Shown here piece by piece: positions 26,257 through 34,768 of a stretch of DNA of 64,000 nucleotides. This stretch comes from Alteriqipengyuania_B sp035481675 (GTDB lineage: Bacteria; Pseudomonadota; Alphaproteobacteria; Sphingomonadales; Sphingomonadaceae). The position numbers and the translations under genes are program-made. The DNA is taken from NCBI RefSeq assembly GCF_035481675.1, contig NZ_JAYJJW010000001.1, forward strand, positions 1,178,001 to 1,242,000, given 5' to 3'. A model generated the notes under the pieces. The model saw only the letters and a list, made by a program, of their open reading frames with translations. It was not told where the DNA came from and ran no database searches. Every line of letters begins with the position of its first letter. The first letter of the stretch is position 1.

Positions 26257-27252
26257 ATGACACAGCTTTCCGTCCTCGACCTCGTCCCCATCCGCGAAGG
26301 CGGCACCTTGCCGCAAGCCTACGCCTCGGCCGCCTCGCTGGCGAAGGTGGCGGAGGATGCGGGTTACAAGCGGTTCTGGGTGGCGGAACACCATGCGATG
26401 GAGGGCATCGCGGGCGGCGCGGCCAGCGTCGTGCTGGCGCATGTCGGCCACGCCACCAGCACCATCCGTATCGGTTCGGGCGGGATCATGTTGCCCAACC
26501 ACAACCCCTTCGTGATCGCGGAGCAGTTCGGCACGCTCGACGCGCTGTTTCCGGGCCGGATCGACCTGGGACTGGGCCGGGCGCCGGGCGCGGACGGTCG
26601 CATCCAGCGTGCCTTTCGCAAGAACCTGGGCCACGCTGCACAGGATTTCCCGCAGGACGTGCAGGAACTGCGCGCCTACTTTGCCGGCCATCCCGACGTC
26701 GGCCTGCGCCCGACGCCGGGCTTCGGTGCCGATATCGAGATGTGGATGCTCGGCAGCAGCCTGTTCGGCGCGCAGCTCGCCGCTGCGCTCGGGTTGCCCT
26801 ATGCCTTCGCCGCCCACTTCGCGCCCGACCACCTGGACGAGGCGCTGGCGGTCTATCGCCGCAATTTCCAGCCGTCCGAGACGCTGGACAGGCCACACGT
26901 GATGGTGGCGATGAATGTGTTCGCGGCCGAAACCGACGAGGCCGCGCAGACGCTCTCGACCAGCCAGCTGCAGGCCTTCGTCCGCCTGCGCACCGGCACA
27001 CCGGGCAAGCTGCCGCCGCCGGTCGCGAATTACCGCGACACGCTCGATCCCATGGCGCGGCGGATGCTCGACCATGTGAGCCAGGCGAGCGCCGTCGGCA
27101 GCCCTGCCACGGTGCGCGAACAGGTCGAGGCTTTCGTTGCGCGCACGCAGGCGGACGAAATCATCGTCGCCGGCGCGACATACGATCCCGAAGCGCGCGA
27201 AAAATCGCTCAGGCTAACCGCCGAAGCGCTGGCCGCTTTCGAACCGGCGTGA
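26257..27252 (+). CDS. LLM class flavin-dependent oxidoreductase
   Basis: A 331-residue luciferase-like monooxygenase. It starts LSVLDLVPIREGGTLPQAYA and has YKRFWVAEHHAMEGIAG, then IRIGSGGIMLPNHNPFVIAE, FGTLDALFPGRIDLGLGRAPG and, near the C-terminus, VGSPATVREQVEAF, all typical of the YhbW-like branch. FMN-dependent oxidation is expected; the substrate is unknown. The next gene overlaps it by four bases (GTGA), so the two flavoproteins form a pair. Confidence 0.92.
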   Translation: MTQLSVLDLVPIREGGTLPQAYASAASLAKVAEDAGYKRFWVAEHHAMEGIAGGAASVVLAHVGHATSTIRIGSGGIMLPNHNPFVIAEQFGTLDALFPGRIDLGLGRAPGADGRIQRAFRKNLGHAAQDFPQDVQELRAYFAGHPDVGLRPTPGFGADIEMWMLGSSLFGAQLAAALGLPYAFAAHFAPDHLDEALAVYRRNFQPSETLDRPHVMVAMNVFAAETDEAAQTLSTSQLQAFVRLRTGTPGKLPPPVANYRDTLDPMARRMLDHVSQASAVGSPATVREQVEAFVARTQADEIIVAGATYDPEAREKSLRLTAEALAAFEPA

Positions 27253-28421
27253 GCGCCCGTTACGACGCGATCGTGCTTGGCGCGGGCGCGGCCGGGCTGA
27301 TGTGCGCCGCACGCGCCGGCCAGCGGGGCAAGCGCGTGCTGGTGCTCGAAAAATCCGACCGGCCGGGGAAGAAAATCCTCATTTCCGGCGGCGGGCGGTG
27401 CAATTTCACCAACCGCGGCGCGGGGCCGGCGAACTATCTTTCCGCCAATCCGCATTTCGCGAAGTCGGCGCTCGCCCGCTACACCGCGCAGGACTTCGTC
27501 GAGCTCGTCGAAAGCTACGGCATCGCCTATCACGAAAAGACGCTCGGCCAGTTGTTCTGCGACGGACGCGCGCAGGCGATCGTCGACATGCTGCTGGCCG
27601 AATGCGCCAAGGGCGAGGGCGAAATCCGTTGCGGCGAAGAAGTGGCCGGAGTTGCCCATGGGGAAGGTTTCACGGTCACCACCGGGGCGGCGAGCTACCG
27701 TGCGGACAGTCTCGTGATCGCCACCGGAGGGCCGTCAATCCCGAAGATGGGCGCGACCGGCATCGCCTATGACCTTGCGCGGCAATTCGGCCTCAAGGTG
27801 GTCGAGCCGCGCCCCGCACTCGTCCCGCTGACGCTGGGGGGCGAGGACATCTTGTTCCGCGACCTTTCCGGCGTATCCGCCGACGTGGAAGCCCGCGCGG
27901 GCAAGGCCGCGTTCCGCGAGGCGGCGCTGTTCACCCACCGCGGCCTCAGTGGACCGGCGATCCTGCAGGCGAGCAGCTACTGGAAACACGGCGAGCCGGT
28001 GACCGTGAACCTGCTGCCGGACCATGCCGAAGGCTGGCTACTGGACGCGAAAAGCGCCCAGCCCCGCGCCACGTTGCGCAGCCTGCTTCGCGACGCGCTG
28101 CCGCAGCGCCTGGCCGATACGCTGGCGGAGCGGCTGGGGATCGAGGGCGATCTGGGCAACACCGGCGACAAGGCCTTGCGCGCCGCGGAGGACCGCCTGC
28201 GCCGCTGGACCTTCCTCCCCAACGGCACCGAAGGCTTTGCGAAGGCGGAGGTGACCGCCGGGGGCATCTCCACCGCCGAACTTTCCTCCCGGACGATGGA
28301 AGCGAAGAGGCACCCCGGCCTGTACGCCATCGGCGAAGCGGTGGACGTCACCGGCTGGCTCGGCGGGTACAATTTCCAGTGGGCCTGGGCCAGCGGTGTC
28401 GCGGCGGGCGAGGCACTGTAA
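27249..28421 (+). CDS. HI0933/BaiN-family FAD-dependent oxidoreductase
   Basis: A 390-residue flavoprotein. The dinucleotide-binding motif YDAIVLGAGAAGLMCA is at the N-terminus. It is followed by the family hallmark GKKILISGGGRCNFTN, then VIATGGPSIPKMGATG and, near the end, GLYAIGEAVDVTGWLGGYN, which closes the FAD site. The family includes BaiN, a bile-acid ene-reductase, but most members have no known substrate. It starts at GTG 27249 overlapping the LLM gene. No membrane segment is seen. Confidence 0.92.
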   Translation: MSARYDAIVLGAGAAGLMCAARAGQRGKRVLVLEKSDRPGKKILISGGGRCNFTNRGAGPANYLSANPHFAKSALARYTAQDFVELVESYGIAYHEKTLGQLFCDGRAQAIVDMLLAECAKGEGEIRCGEEVAGVAHGEGFTVTTGAASYRADSLVIATGGPSIPKMGATGIAYDLARQFGLKVVEPRPALVPLTLGGEDILFRDLSGVSADVEARAGKAAFREAALFTHRGLSGPAILQASSYWKHGEPVTVNLLPDHAEGWLLDAKSAQPRATLRSLLRDALPQRLADTLAERLGIEGDLGNTGDKALRAAEDRLRRWTFLPNGTEGFAKAEVTAGGISTAELSSRTMEAKRHPGLYAIGEAVDVTGWLGGYNFQWAWASGVAAGEAL

Positions 28422-28457
28422 GGCACGGATATCCGCGCCTTTGACGGGAGCGGCAAG

Positions 28458-28485
28458 TTGACCGGGCACCGCCCTCTGCTAGCTT
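28458..28485 (+). promoter_or_regulatory. Putative housekeeping promoter of the wax ester synthase gene
   Basis: TTGACC (28458-28463), a 16-bp spacer and TAGCTT (28480-28485). With the preceding GC it reads TTGACCG-N13-GCTAGCTT, close to the Caulobacter-type sigma-73 pattern TTGACgS-N10-14-GCTANAWC. It lies 45 bp before the start codon. A hairpin GCCCGC-6-GCGGGC (28497-28514) follows in the leader just before the GGGAG ribosome binding site. Confidence 0.5.
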
Positions 28486-28530
28486 CCCCCGCTTGAGCCC
28501 GCGGAAAAGCGGGCCGCGCGGGAGATATAC

Positions 28531-30099
28531 ATGCGCCAATTGCAGGGCATGGACGCCAGTTTCGTGGCGATGGAAACGCCGACCTCGCCGATGCACATCG
28601 GCTCCATCCTCATCTACAACCCTGCCACCGCGCCCGGCGGCTTCGTCCGTTTCAAGGACATCCTCGCCTTTTTCGAAAGCCGGATGCAGCTGTCACGCAC
28701 GATCCGCCAGCGCATGGTCCGCGTGCCGTTCGACCTCGATTATCCGTACTGGATCGAGGACCCGAATTTCGACCTCGAATACCACGTCCGCCATATCGCC
28801 CTGCCCAAGCCGGGCGACTGGCGGCAATTGTGCATCCAGGCCGCGCGCATCTTCGCCCGCCCACTCGACCTGACGCGCCCGCCGTGGGAATTCACGGTGG
28901 TGGAAGGGCTCGACGGTGTCGAAGGCGTGCCCAAGGGCAGCTATGCGATGGTGACCAAGGTCCACCATGCTGCGATCGACGGGATGAGCGGGGTCGACCT
29001 GCTGGAAGCGATGCACACGCTGGTGCCGGACGCGCCGCCGCCCGACACGCCCGACACGTGGAAGCCGGAAAAGATTCCCGGCCCCGCCGAATTGCTCGCC
29101 AAGAGCTACGTCGGGGCGATCACCAATCCGATGAAGCAGCTGGAAGTGGCCGCAAAGGCGATGCCGGGCATGGCCAATGCGCTGAAAGGCGCGGTGCAAA
29201 AGGACTTCAAGCTGGAGCGTGACCTGATCCCGCCCGGCACCCGCTTCAACCGCAAGATTTCCGCCAGCCGCGTCGTCGAGGGGATCAGCGTGCCGCTGGC
29301 CGACATCAAGGCGATCCGCGCCCTTGCGCCAGGTAGCAAGGTCAACGACGTCTTCCTCGCCATCGTCGGTGGGGGCCTGCGCCGGTATTTGCTTGCGAAG
29401 GACGATCTGCCCAAGCGGACGATGACGGCGATGGCGCCGATCTCGGTCCGCGCGAAGGACGAGAAGGGCGACATGGGCAACCAGGTCGCCGCCATGATCG
29501 CACCGCTCGGCACGCATATCGAAGACCCGGTGGAGCGGCTGCAATACTGCCACGCGCAAACGGTCAATTCCAAGGCGATGACCGACGCGATGGGCGCCCG
29601 CAACATGACCGAAATTAGCAAGGTCTCCCCCGCCCTGTTCATGGCGCTGGGCGCGCGGCTCTACACCCAGCTGGGCCTCGCGAACCGGGTGAAGATGCCG
29701 TATAATACGGTGGTGACCAACGTGCCGGGCCCGCCGGTGCCGATCTATTCGAGCGGGGCGAAGCTCGAAAGCCAGATGGGCCTCATCTGCCTCGCCGACG
29801 GGCTCGGCCTCGCCCACACGGTCCAATCCTATGTCGACGAGGCGACGATCGCCTTCACCGCCTGCCGCGACCTGCTGCCCGATCCCGAATTCTATGCGGG
29901 CTGCATCCGCGAGAGTTTCGAGGAACTGCGCGACCTTGCCGCGAGTAACGGTGGGGCCAAGGCAGATGGGAAGCCCGCAAGGAAGGCTCCGGCGAAGAAG
30001 AAGCCTGCCGCCAAGAAAGCGGCAGCGAAGAAGGCCGCAGCGAAGAAAAAGGCGCCGGCGAAAAAGCCGCGCGCGAAGAAAGGGACGCAAACCGCATGA
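28531..30099 (+). CDS. WS/DGAT wax ester synthase/diacylglycerol acyltransferase with Lys/Ala-rich tail
   Basis: A 522-residue acyl-CoA-dependent O-acyltransferase making wax esters or triacylglycerol at the inner membrane. LQGMDASFVAMETPTSPMHI opens the domain; the catalytic HHxxxDG motif is HHAAIDG at 145-151 and the C-terminal half holds GSKVNDVFLAIVGGGLRRYL and VTNVPGPPVPIYSSGAKL. An extra tail, about residues 481-518, is almost only Lys, Ala and Pro in PAKK/AAKK repeats, like histone H1-type bacterial tails. GGGAG precedes the ATG. It overlaps the alpha/beta hydrolase gene downstream (ATGA), suggesting a storage-lipid pair. Confidence 0.92.
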   Translation: MRQLQGMDASFVAMETPTSPMHIGSILIYNPATAPGGFVRFKDILAFFESRMQLSRTIRQRMVRVPFDLDYPYWIEDPNFDLEYHVRHIALPKPGDWRQLCIQAARIFARPLDLTRPPWEFTVVEGLDGVEGVPKGSYAMVTKVHHAAIDGMSGVDLLEAMHTLVPDAPPPDTPDTWKPEKIPGPAELLAKSYVGAITNPMKQLEVAAKAMPGMANALKGAVQKDFKLERDLIPPGTRFNRKISASRVVEGISVPLADIKAIRALAPGSKVNDVFLAIVGGGLRRYLLAKDDLPKRTMTAMAPISVRAKDEKGDMGNQVAAMIAPLGTHIEDPVERLQYCHAQTVNSKAMTDAMGARNMTEISKVSPALFMALGARLYTQLGLANRVKMPYNTVVTNVPGPPVPIYSSGAKLESQMGLICLADGLGLAHTVQSYVDEATIAFTACRDLLPDPEFYAGCIRESFEELRDLAASNGGAKADGKPARKAPAKKKPAAKKAAAKKAAAKKKAPAKKPRAKKGTQTA

Positions 30100-30884
30100 C
30101 CGCCACCACGATGACCGAAGAGCTCGCTGCGCGTCCGCCGAGCCCGCTGTTCGCGCTGACCGAACCGGCCCGCGCGATGTTCGAAGTCGCCAGTTTCTAC
30201 GCCATGCGCCCGTTTTATTCCGCCCTTCCGTCGGGCGACGGGCACGGGGTGCTGGTGCTGCCGGGCTTCATGGCGAGCGATTTTTCCACCGCCCCGCTCC
30301 GCCGCCTGCTGCTGGACCTCGGCTATGACGCTGCCGGCTGGGACCTCGGCCGCAACGTCCGCGTGGACAATGCGCGGGTCGAGGCGATGAGCGGCTGCCT
30401 CGATGCGCTCTACCGGCGCAACGAAGGGCGCAAGGTCTCCATCGTCGGCTGGAGCCTGGGCGGAGTATTCGCGCGCGAACTGGCCAAGATGCACCCGGAC
30501 AAGGTCCGCAGCGTCATCAGCATGGGCAGCCCGATCAGCGACGACCGCGGCCATTCCAACGCCGCGCGCCTGTTCGAAATGCTCAACGGCAAGGAGCCTG
30601 AACCGCTGCGCAACGGCCGCTTCACCGGGCTGGGCAAGGCGCCGCCGGTTCCGACCACCTCGATCCTGACCAAGAGCGACGGCGTGGTCCACTGGCGCGG
30701 ATCGGTGCAGAAGCCGGAAAAGGATACCGAGAATATCGAGGTCGTTGCCAGCCACATCGGCCTGGGGGTCAACCCGGCGGCGATCTATGCCATCGCCGAC
30801 CGGCTGGCCCAGCCCGAAGGCGAATGGAAGCCCTTCGCGCCCGAAGGCATCCCGGCCATGTTCTTCCCGAAAACGATCAACTGA
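30096..30884 (+). CDS. Alpha/beta hydrolase (lipase-like)
   Basis: A 262-residue alpha/beta hydrolase with nucleophile elbow GWSLGG (Ser120) and HGVLVLPGFMASDFST as the oxyanion strand. The likely acid is in LTKSDGVVHWRG and the His in ASHIGLGVNPAA. No signal peptide is present. It overlaps the WS/DGAT gene, and homologous pairs are common, so mobilisation or remodelling of the neutral lipid is a fair guess. It is convergent with the TonB-dependent receptor gene with stops abutting at 30884/30885. Confidence 0.87.
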   Translation: MTATTMTEELAARPPSPLFALTEPARAMFEVASFYAMRPFYSALPSGDGHGVLVLPGFMASDFSTAPLRRLLLDLGYDAAGWDLGRNVRVDNARVEAMSGCLDALYRRNEGRKVSIVGWSLGGVFARELAKMHPDKVRSVISMGSPISDDRGHSNAARLFEMLNGKEPEPLRNGRFTGLGKAPPVPTTSILTKSDGVVHWRGSVQKPEKDTENIEVVASHIGLGVNPAAIYAIADRLAQPEGEWKPFAPEGIPAMFFPKTIN

Positions 30885-33644
30885 TCAGAAGAACAGCTTG
30901 CGGAATTCGATCCCGAGATAACGCCCGACCGGATCGATCAGGAACGGCTGGTAGGCGATGGGCACATCGCCGTTGCCGTCCGTGACGCGGCGGCGCGTGT
31001 CGAAGATGTTGTCCGCCCGCAGGGAAACCCGCGCGCCTTTCCAGATGCCTTCGTTGTCGATGACTTCGCCGAGATCCGCGAACAGGCGTACGTCGAAGGT
31101 GGCAAGATCGCCGAAGAAAAGATCGGTCGAACCGGGCGCGCCGGTGCCGAGCACCGTGCTCGCGCCCGAGTAGCGGCCGGACAGTCGCAAGCCGAGGCCA
31201 TCGCGGAACGCGCCTGCCTCCAGCGAGGCGGAACCGCGCGGATTGCCGCTGCTGCCGACCGCATCGCCATCCAGCAGGTCGAGCAGCGGGCCGCCCTCTG
31301 CAATCAGGATCTCGTTCGTCAGCTCGTAATTATAGGTCAGATTGACGAAATAGCGCCCCCGCCCGTCGCCCCCGCCGAACATGCCGCCACCGCGTCGGCC
31401 TCCGCCGCTGCTACGCTGGCCGCCGCCAGATGCCTGCTGTTGCCCGCCGCCCGTCTCCCGGCTGCAAATCATGGTACGGAATTGCGCCACGCGCTCGAAA
31501 TCGACCGTGCCGTCATCCTTGCGGAACCGTGCCAGGAAGCCTGCCGCCTGCTGCGGATCGAAGCCTTCGCCCATCTCGGCGATCGCGGCCTCGTCACCGT
31601 CCACCGCGGCCACGAAGCGGCGGATGAAATCCATCCCGTCTTCGGCACAAACCTTCGTGCGGAATTCCATGAAGCGGGCGCGCTGTTCGTCGCTCATGCC
31701 GGGAGGGCCGCCAGCGCCGCCCGGCCCACTCTGTCCGCCCGGCCCGCCACGAGGCCGGGCGCCTTCGGGACGGCCGGAGCCCTCGCCCGCAGCGGCAGGC
31801 CTTCCGCCGGGTCGTCCGCCGGCGCCCTCGGGCGGGCCACCCTGCGGCCGCGCTTCGCCGAAGCTGCCGCGCACAGTCAGGCCGAAGGCCAGCCGGCTCG
31901 CATCCTGCCGCGCATAGGTGACCGGACGGCTGTCGAGCGCCACCAGCTCGCCGAATGCGTTGCGCTGGACACGGCCGGGAAACGCCGCCTCGATCTCCGG
32001 CGTCAGAAAGGGGAAGGACGCGGTGACATTGCGCGAGGAATTGTCGAAGTACTCGACGTTGAGGCGCGCATCGTCCCAGAACCAGGGCTGCCAGTTGGCG
32101 CTGAATTTCCAGTCGCGCTGGGTCTCGGCCAGAAGGTCGGGATTGCCGCCGCTGGTCATCGTGACGAGCGAGGTCGTGTTAATCGCGAAATCGTAGACCG
32201 GCACGTTGAACGTATCGACCTGCGCCGCGCCCAACTGGGTCAGGCCGGGGGCCTGCTCGGCATAGGTGTAGCTCGCGCCCAGCGTCAGGTTCTCGAAGAT
32301 GCCCCACGTCAGGCCCGCGTTATAATCGCCCAGCGTGCCGAAGTCGGAGACATCCTCAACCCCGGCGGACAGGTTGAGCGCCAAATCGCCCAGTGCACCC
32401 CACGCAAAGTCGCGCTCCGCAATCGGGATGGTCACGTTGACGCCCGCGTTGAGATTGCGGCGCGACAGGTCGGTGTCGCGTGCGGTCCGGCTGTCCTGGC
32501 TTTCGACGCGGGTCCAGTCGCCGCCCAGGTCGAAGGTCGTCGAAACCTCGCCGGCAGGTAGCACCAGCGGCGTGCCGCGGAAGGTCGCCTTGCCGTTCAG
32601 CCCGGTGTCCTGCGTGCGCGACAAGGCGGTTGCGGCGCCCAGCGGATCGGCCGGGTCGGGGCGCAGGTCGATTTCGCTCTCGTTCTCGCCGCGGCGGATG
32701 TCGAGCGTCAGCGCGGTGTCCCAGTCGCCGAGCAGCGTATTGAGCGCGCCGCCGTAGGACAGCGTATCGCTGCGGGTGCGGCGGTCGAGCGGGTCGACAG
32801 TGCCATCCGCCTCCACCAGCCGGACGCCCGACAGCGTGCGCCCTTCCTCGCGCAGGTAGGTGGTGTTGGTGCTGAGCGTGGTGACCCCTTCGCCGATGCG
32901 GGCGGTGTAATTGCCCGTCAGCTCGAATTCCGTCAGTTCGCCCACCAGCGTGCGGAAATCGCCCGTGTCGACGCCCGGGAATGCCGTGCCGCCGGCTTGC
33001 AGGACGCTGCGGTCCGCCTCGGTCAGGTCGGTGCGGTGTTCGTATTCGCTGCTGATGTTGAGCCGGCCGTTCTCGCCCAGCCGCAGCAGCGTGCCTTCCA
33101 CGCCCGTGCGATTGAACCCGCCTGCAGACGGCTGGCGGTAATCGACCTCGATCTCGCGGCTGGAGTAGTTCTCCTTCATGATGAAGTTGATCACCCGCCG
33201 GTCGGGCGGGAAGCCGTAACGCTGGGCCACTTCTTCGGGAAGGACTTCGACCCGTTCGATGGCTTCGGGCGGATAGCTGCGAAATTCGCGGAAGGACGAA
33301 ACGCGCAGGCCGTTGACCAGGAAGACCGGTTGCCCGCCCCCGCCACGCCCGCGGGCGGAGCTGGTCTGCGGCGACAGCTGCTGGACGAGATCGGCGATCG
33401 AGCTGGCGCCGTAGGCAGCGATATCCGCCTCGTCCAGTTCGATGATCGGCGCTTCGGGCGCATTGATCTGGCCGCGCAGCGACCGCCCGATGACAAGGAT
33501 TTCGTCGCCCTCCACCGGCGCTTCCGCATCCGGGACATCGGCATCCTGCGCGACCGGAGGCGGCGCATCCTGCGCAGCGGCGACGGCGGGCAGGGCAAGC
33601 AGGGAAACGGCGATCGCGCCGAGCGAGGGGGTCCAGAATGTCAT
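30885..33644 (-). CDS. TonB-dependent receptor-like protein with a Gly/Arg-rich inserted domain
   Basis: A 919-residue outer membrane beta-barrel. A signal peptide (about 1-24) precedes a TonB-box-like GDEILVIGRSLRG. The plug region (about 55-165) includes QPVFLVNGLRV and AIERVEVLPEEVAQRYGF. The barrel ends in the usual aromatic residue (EFRKLFF). Residues about 592-763 interrupt the barrel: a Gly/Pro/Arg-rich run, a helical segment (about 650-730) with two Cys and acidic DGDEA/DDGTVDFE loops, then a Gly/Ser/Arg-rich run. The start is ATG 33644. The substrate is unknown. The reading frame is open upstream to 34385, but that part is antisense to infA and maf. Confidence 0.85.
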   Translation of the reverse strand: MTFWTPSLGAIAVSLLALPAVAAAQDAPPPVAQDADVPDAEAPVEGDEILVIGRSLRGQINAPEAPIIELDEADIAAYGASSIADLVQQLSPQTSSARGRGGGGQPVFLVNGLRVSSFREFRSYPPEAIERVEVLPEEVAQRYGFPPDRRVINFIMKENYSSREIEVDYRQPSAGGFNRTGVEGTLLRLGENGRLNISSEYEHRTDLTEADRSVLQAGGTAFPGVDTGDFRTLVGELTEFELTGNYTARIGEGVTTLSTNTTYLREEGRTLSGVRLVEADGTVDPLDRRTRSDTLSYGGALNTLLGDWDTALTLDIRRGENESEIDLRPDPADPLGAATALSRTQDTGLNGKATFRGTPLVLPAGEVSTTFDLGGDWTRVESQDSRTARDTDLSRRNLNAGVNVTIPIAERDFAWGALGDLALNLSAGVEDVSDFGTLGDYNAGLTWGIFENLTLGASYTYAEQAPGLTQLGAAQVDTFNVPVYDFAINTTSLVTMTSGGNPDLLAETQRDWKFSANWQPWFWDDARLNVEYFDNSSRNVTASFPFLTPEIEAAFPGRVQRNAFGELVALDSRPVTYARQDASRLAFGLTVRGSFGEARPQGGPPEGAGGRPGGRPAAAGEGSGRPEGARPRGGPGGQSGPGGAGGPPGMSDEQRARFMEFRTKVCAEDGMDFIRRFVAAVDGDEAAIAEMGEGFDPQQAAGFLARFRKDDGTVDFERVAQFRTMICSRETGGGQQQASGGGQRSSGGGRRGGGMFGGGDGRGRYFVNLTYNYELTNEILIAEGGPLLDLLDGDAVGSSGNPRGSASLEAGAFRDGLGLRLSGRYSGASTVLGTGAPGSTDLFFGDLATFDVRLFADLGEVIDNEGIWKGARVSLRADNIFDTRRRVTDGNGDVPIAYQPFLIDPVGRYLGIEFRKLFF

Positions 33645-33899
33645 GGCAGCGCTAGTGGGTCCGGCATGATCGGCAAACAAGCCGCAAAGTGTATCAATCG
33701 CTGCCAATGGTCGACGAGCGACTTGGTTGCATGGCTGCGGGCCCGCTCTGGGCGACTCAGGCCCGCCCGACCGGCCCTCCGGAACCGTCCGATCCCCTCG
33801 CCGCTTCCCTTTTTGCTCTGCGCCCGCTAAAGGCCCCCGCGCGGCGGGAATTTCCCCGCAACCTGCACTTAATTCTGAAGAAAGCGACCGAACCGGATC

Positions 33900-34160
33900 A
33901 TGGCCAAAGAAGAACTCCTCGAAATGCGCGGGAAAGTGACCGAACTTCTCCCCAACGCCATGTTTCGGGTGGAGCTGGAAAACGGCCACATGATCATCGG
34001 CCACACCGCCGGCAAGATGCGCAAGAACCGCATCCGCGTGCTGACGGGCGACGATGTGCTGGTGGAACTTACGCCCTACGACCTGACCAAGGGGCGCATC
34101 ACCTATCGCTTCATGCCCGGGCGCGGCGGCCCCGGCCCGCAGTCGGCCCCGCCGGCCTGA
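33900..34160 (+). CDS. infA: Translation initiation factor IF-1
   Basis: An 86-residue OB-fold protein that binds the 30S A site during initiation. It starts MAKEELLEMRGKVTELLPNA and contains FRVELENGHMIIGHTAGKMR and the conserved VELTPYDLTKGRITYR. The extra C-terminal PGRGGPGPQSAPPA tail is longer than the classical 72-residue form, as often seen in sphingomonads. It leads the infA-maf-RNase-yacG block, a conserved alphaproteobacterial arrangement. The 255 bp upstream, shared with the divergent receptor gene, hold no other feature I can support. Confidence 0.96.
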   Translation: MAKEELLEMRGKVTELLPNAMFRVELENGHMIIGHTAGKMRKNRIRVLTGDDVLVELTPYDLTKGRITYRFMPGRGGPGPQSAPPA

Positions 34161-34189
34161 CCACCCGGCCCGGGTACTGCCGAAACACC

Positions 34190-34768
34190 GTGGCCGATAC
34201 TCCGCAGCTGATCCTCGCTTCGGCCAGTCCGCGCCGGCTCGACCTGCTCGCACAGATCGGGGTCGTGCCCGACGCCGTGCGCCCCGCCGATATCGACGAG
34301 ACCCCGCAGCATGCCGAACTGCCGCGCGACTATGCGCTGCGGATGGCGCGTGAAAAGGCGCTGGCGGCAGCAGATGACGGCGCACTCGTGCTGGCGGGCG
34401 ACACGGTGGTCGCGGCCGGACGGCGCATCCTGCCCAAGACGGAGGACGAGGCCGAGGCGCGGCGTTGCCTTGCGCTGCTGTCGGGCCGCCGGCACCGGGT
34501 CCTGTCCGCCATTGCCCTGCGAGCGCCAGACGGCACCTTGCGCCACAAGCTCAGCGAAACGGCGGTGCGGTTCAAGCGCCTCTCCGATGCCGAAATCGAT
34601 GGCTACATCGCCAGCGGTGAATGGCGCGGCAAGGCAGGCGGCTATGCCATCCAAGGCCGCGCGGCGGGGCTGATCGACTGGATCCAGGGCAGCTATTCCG
34701 GCGTGGTCGGCCTGCCGCTTTACGAATCGCGCATCCTCCTCGAAGCCGCGGGCTACCGGCTTGGCTGA
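34190..34768 (+). CDS. maf: Maf-family nucleotide pyrophosphatase
   Basis: A 192-residue Maf/YceF-type protein, a house-cleaning pyrophosphatase for modified or canonical NTPs. LILASASPRRLDLLAQIG is the signature start and LAGDTVVAAGRRILPKTEDE carries the metal site. GRRHRVLSAIAL and the terminal GYAIQGRAAGLIDWIQGSYS complete the pattern. The start is GTG 34190. The stop overlaps the ribonuclease gene start. Confidence 0.93.
   Translation: MADTPQLILASASPRRLDLLAQIGVVPDAVRPADIDETPQHAELPRDYALRMAREKALAAADDGALVLAGDTVVAAGRRILPKTEDEAEARRCLALLSGRRHRVLSAIALRAPDGTLRHKLSETAVRFKRLSDAEIDGYIASGEWRGKAGGYAIQGRAAGLIDWIQGSYSGVVGLPLYESRILLEAAGYRLG

Noticed and set aside
33645..34385. N-terminal extension of the TonB-dependent receptor
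   Set aside because: It is antisense to infA and maf, and a signal peptide begins exactly at ATG 33644.
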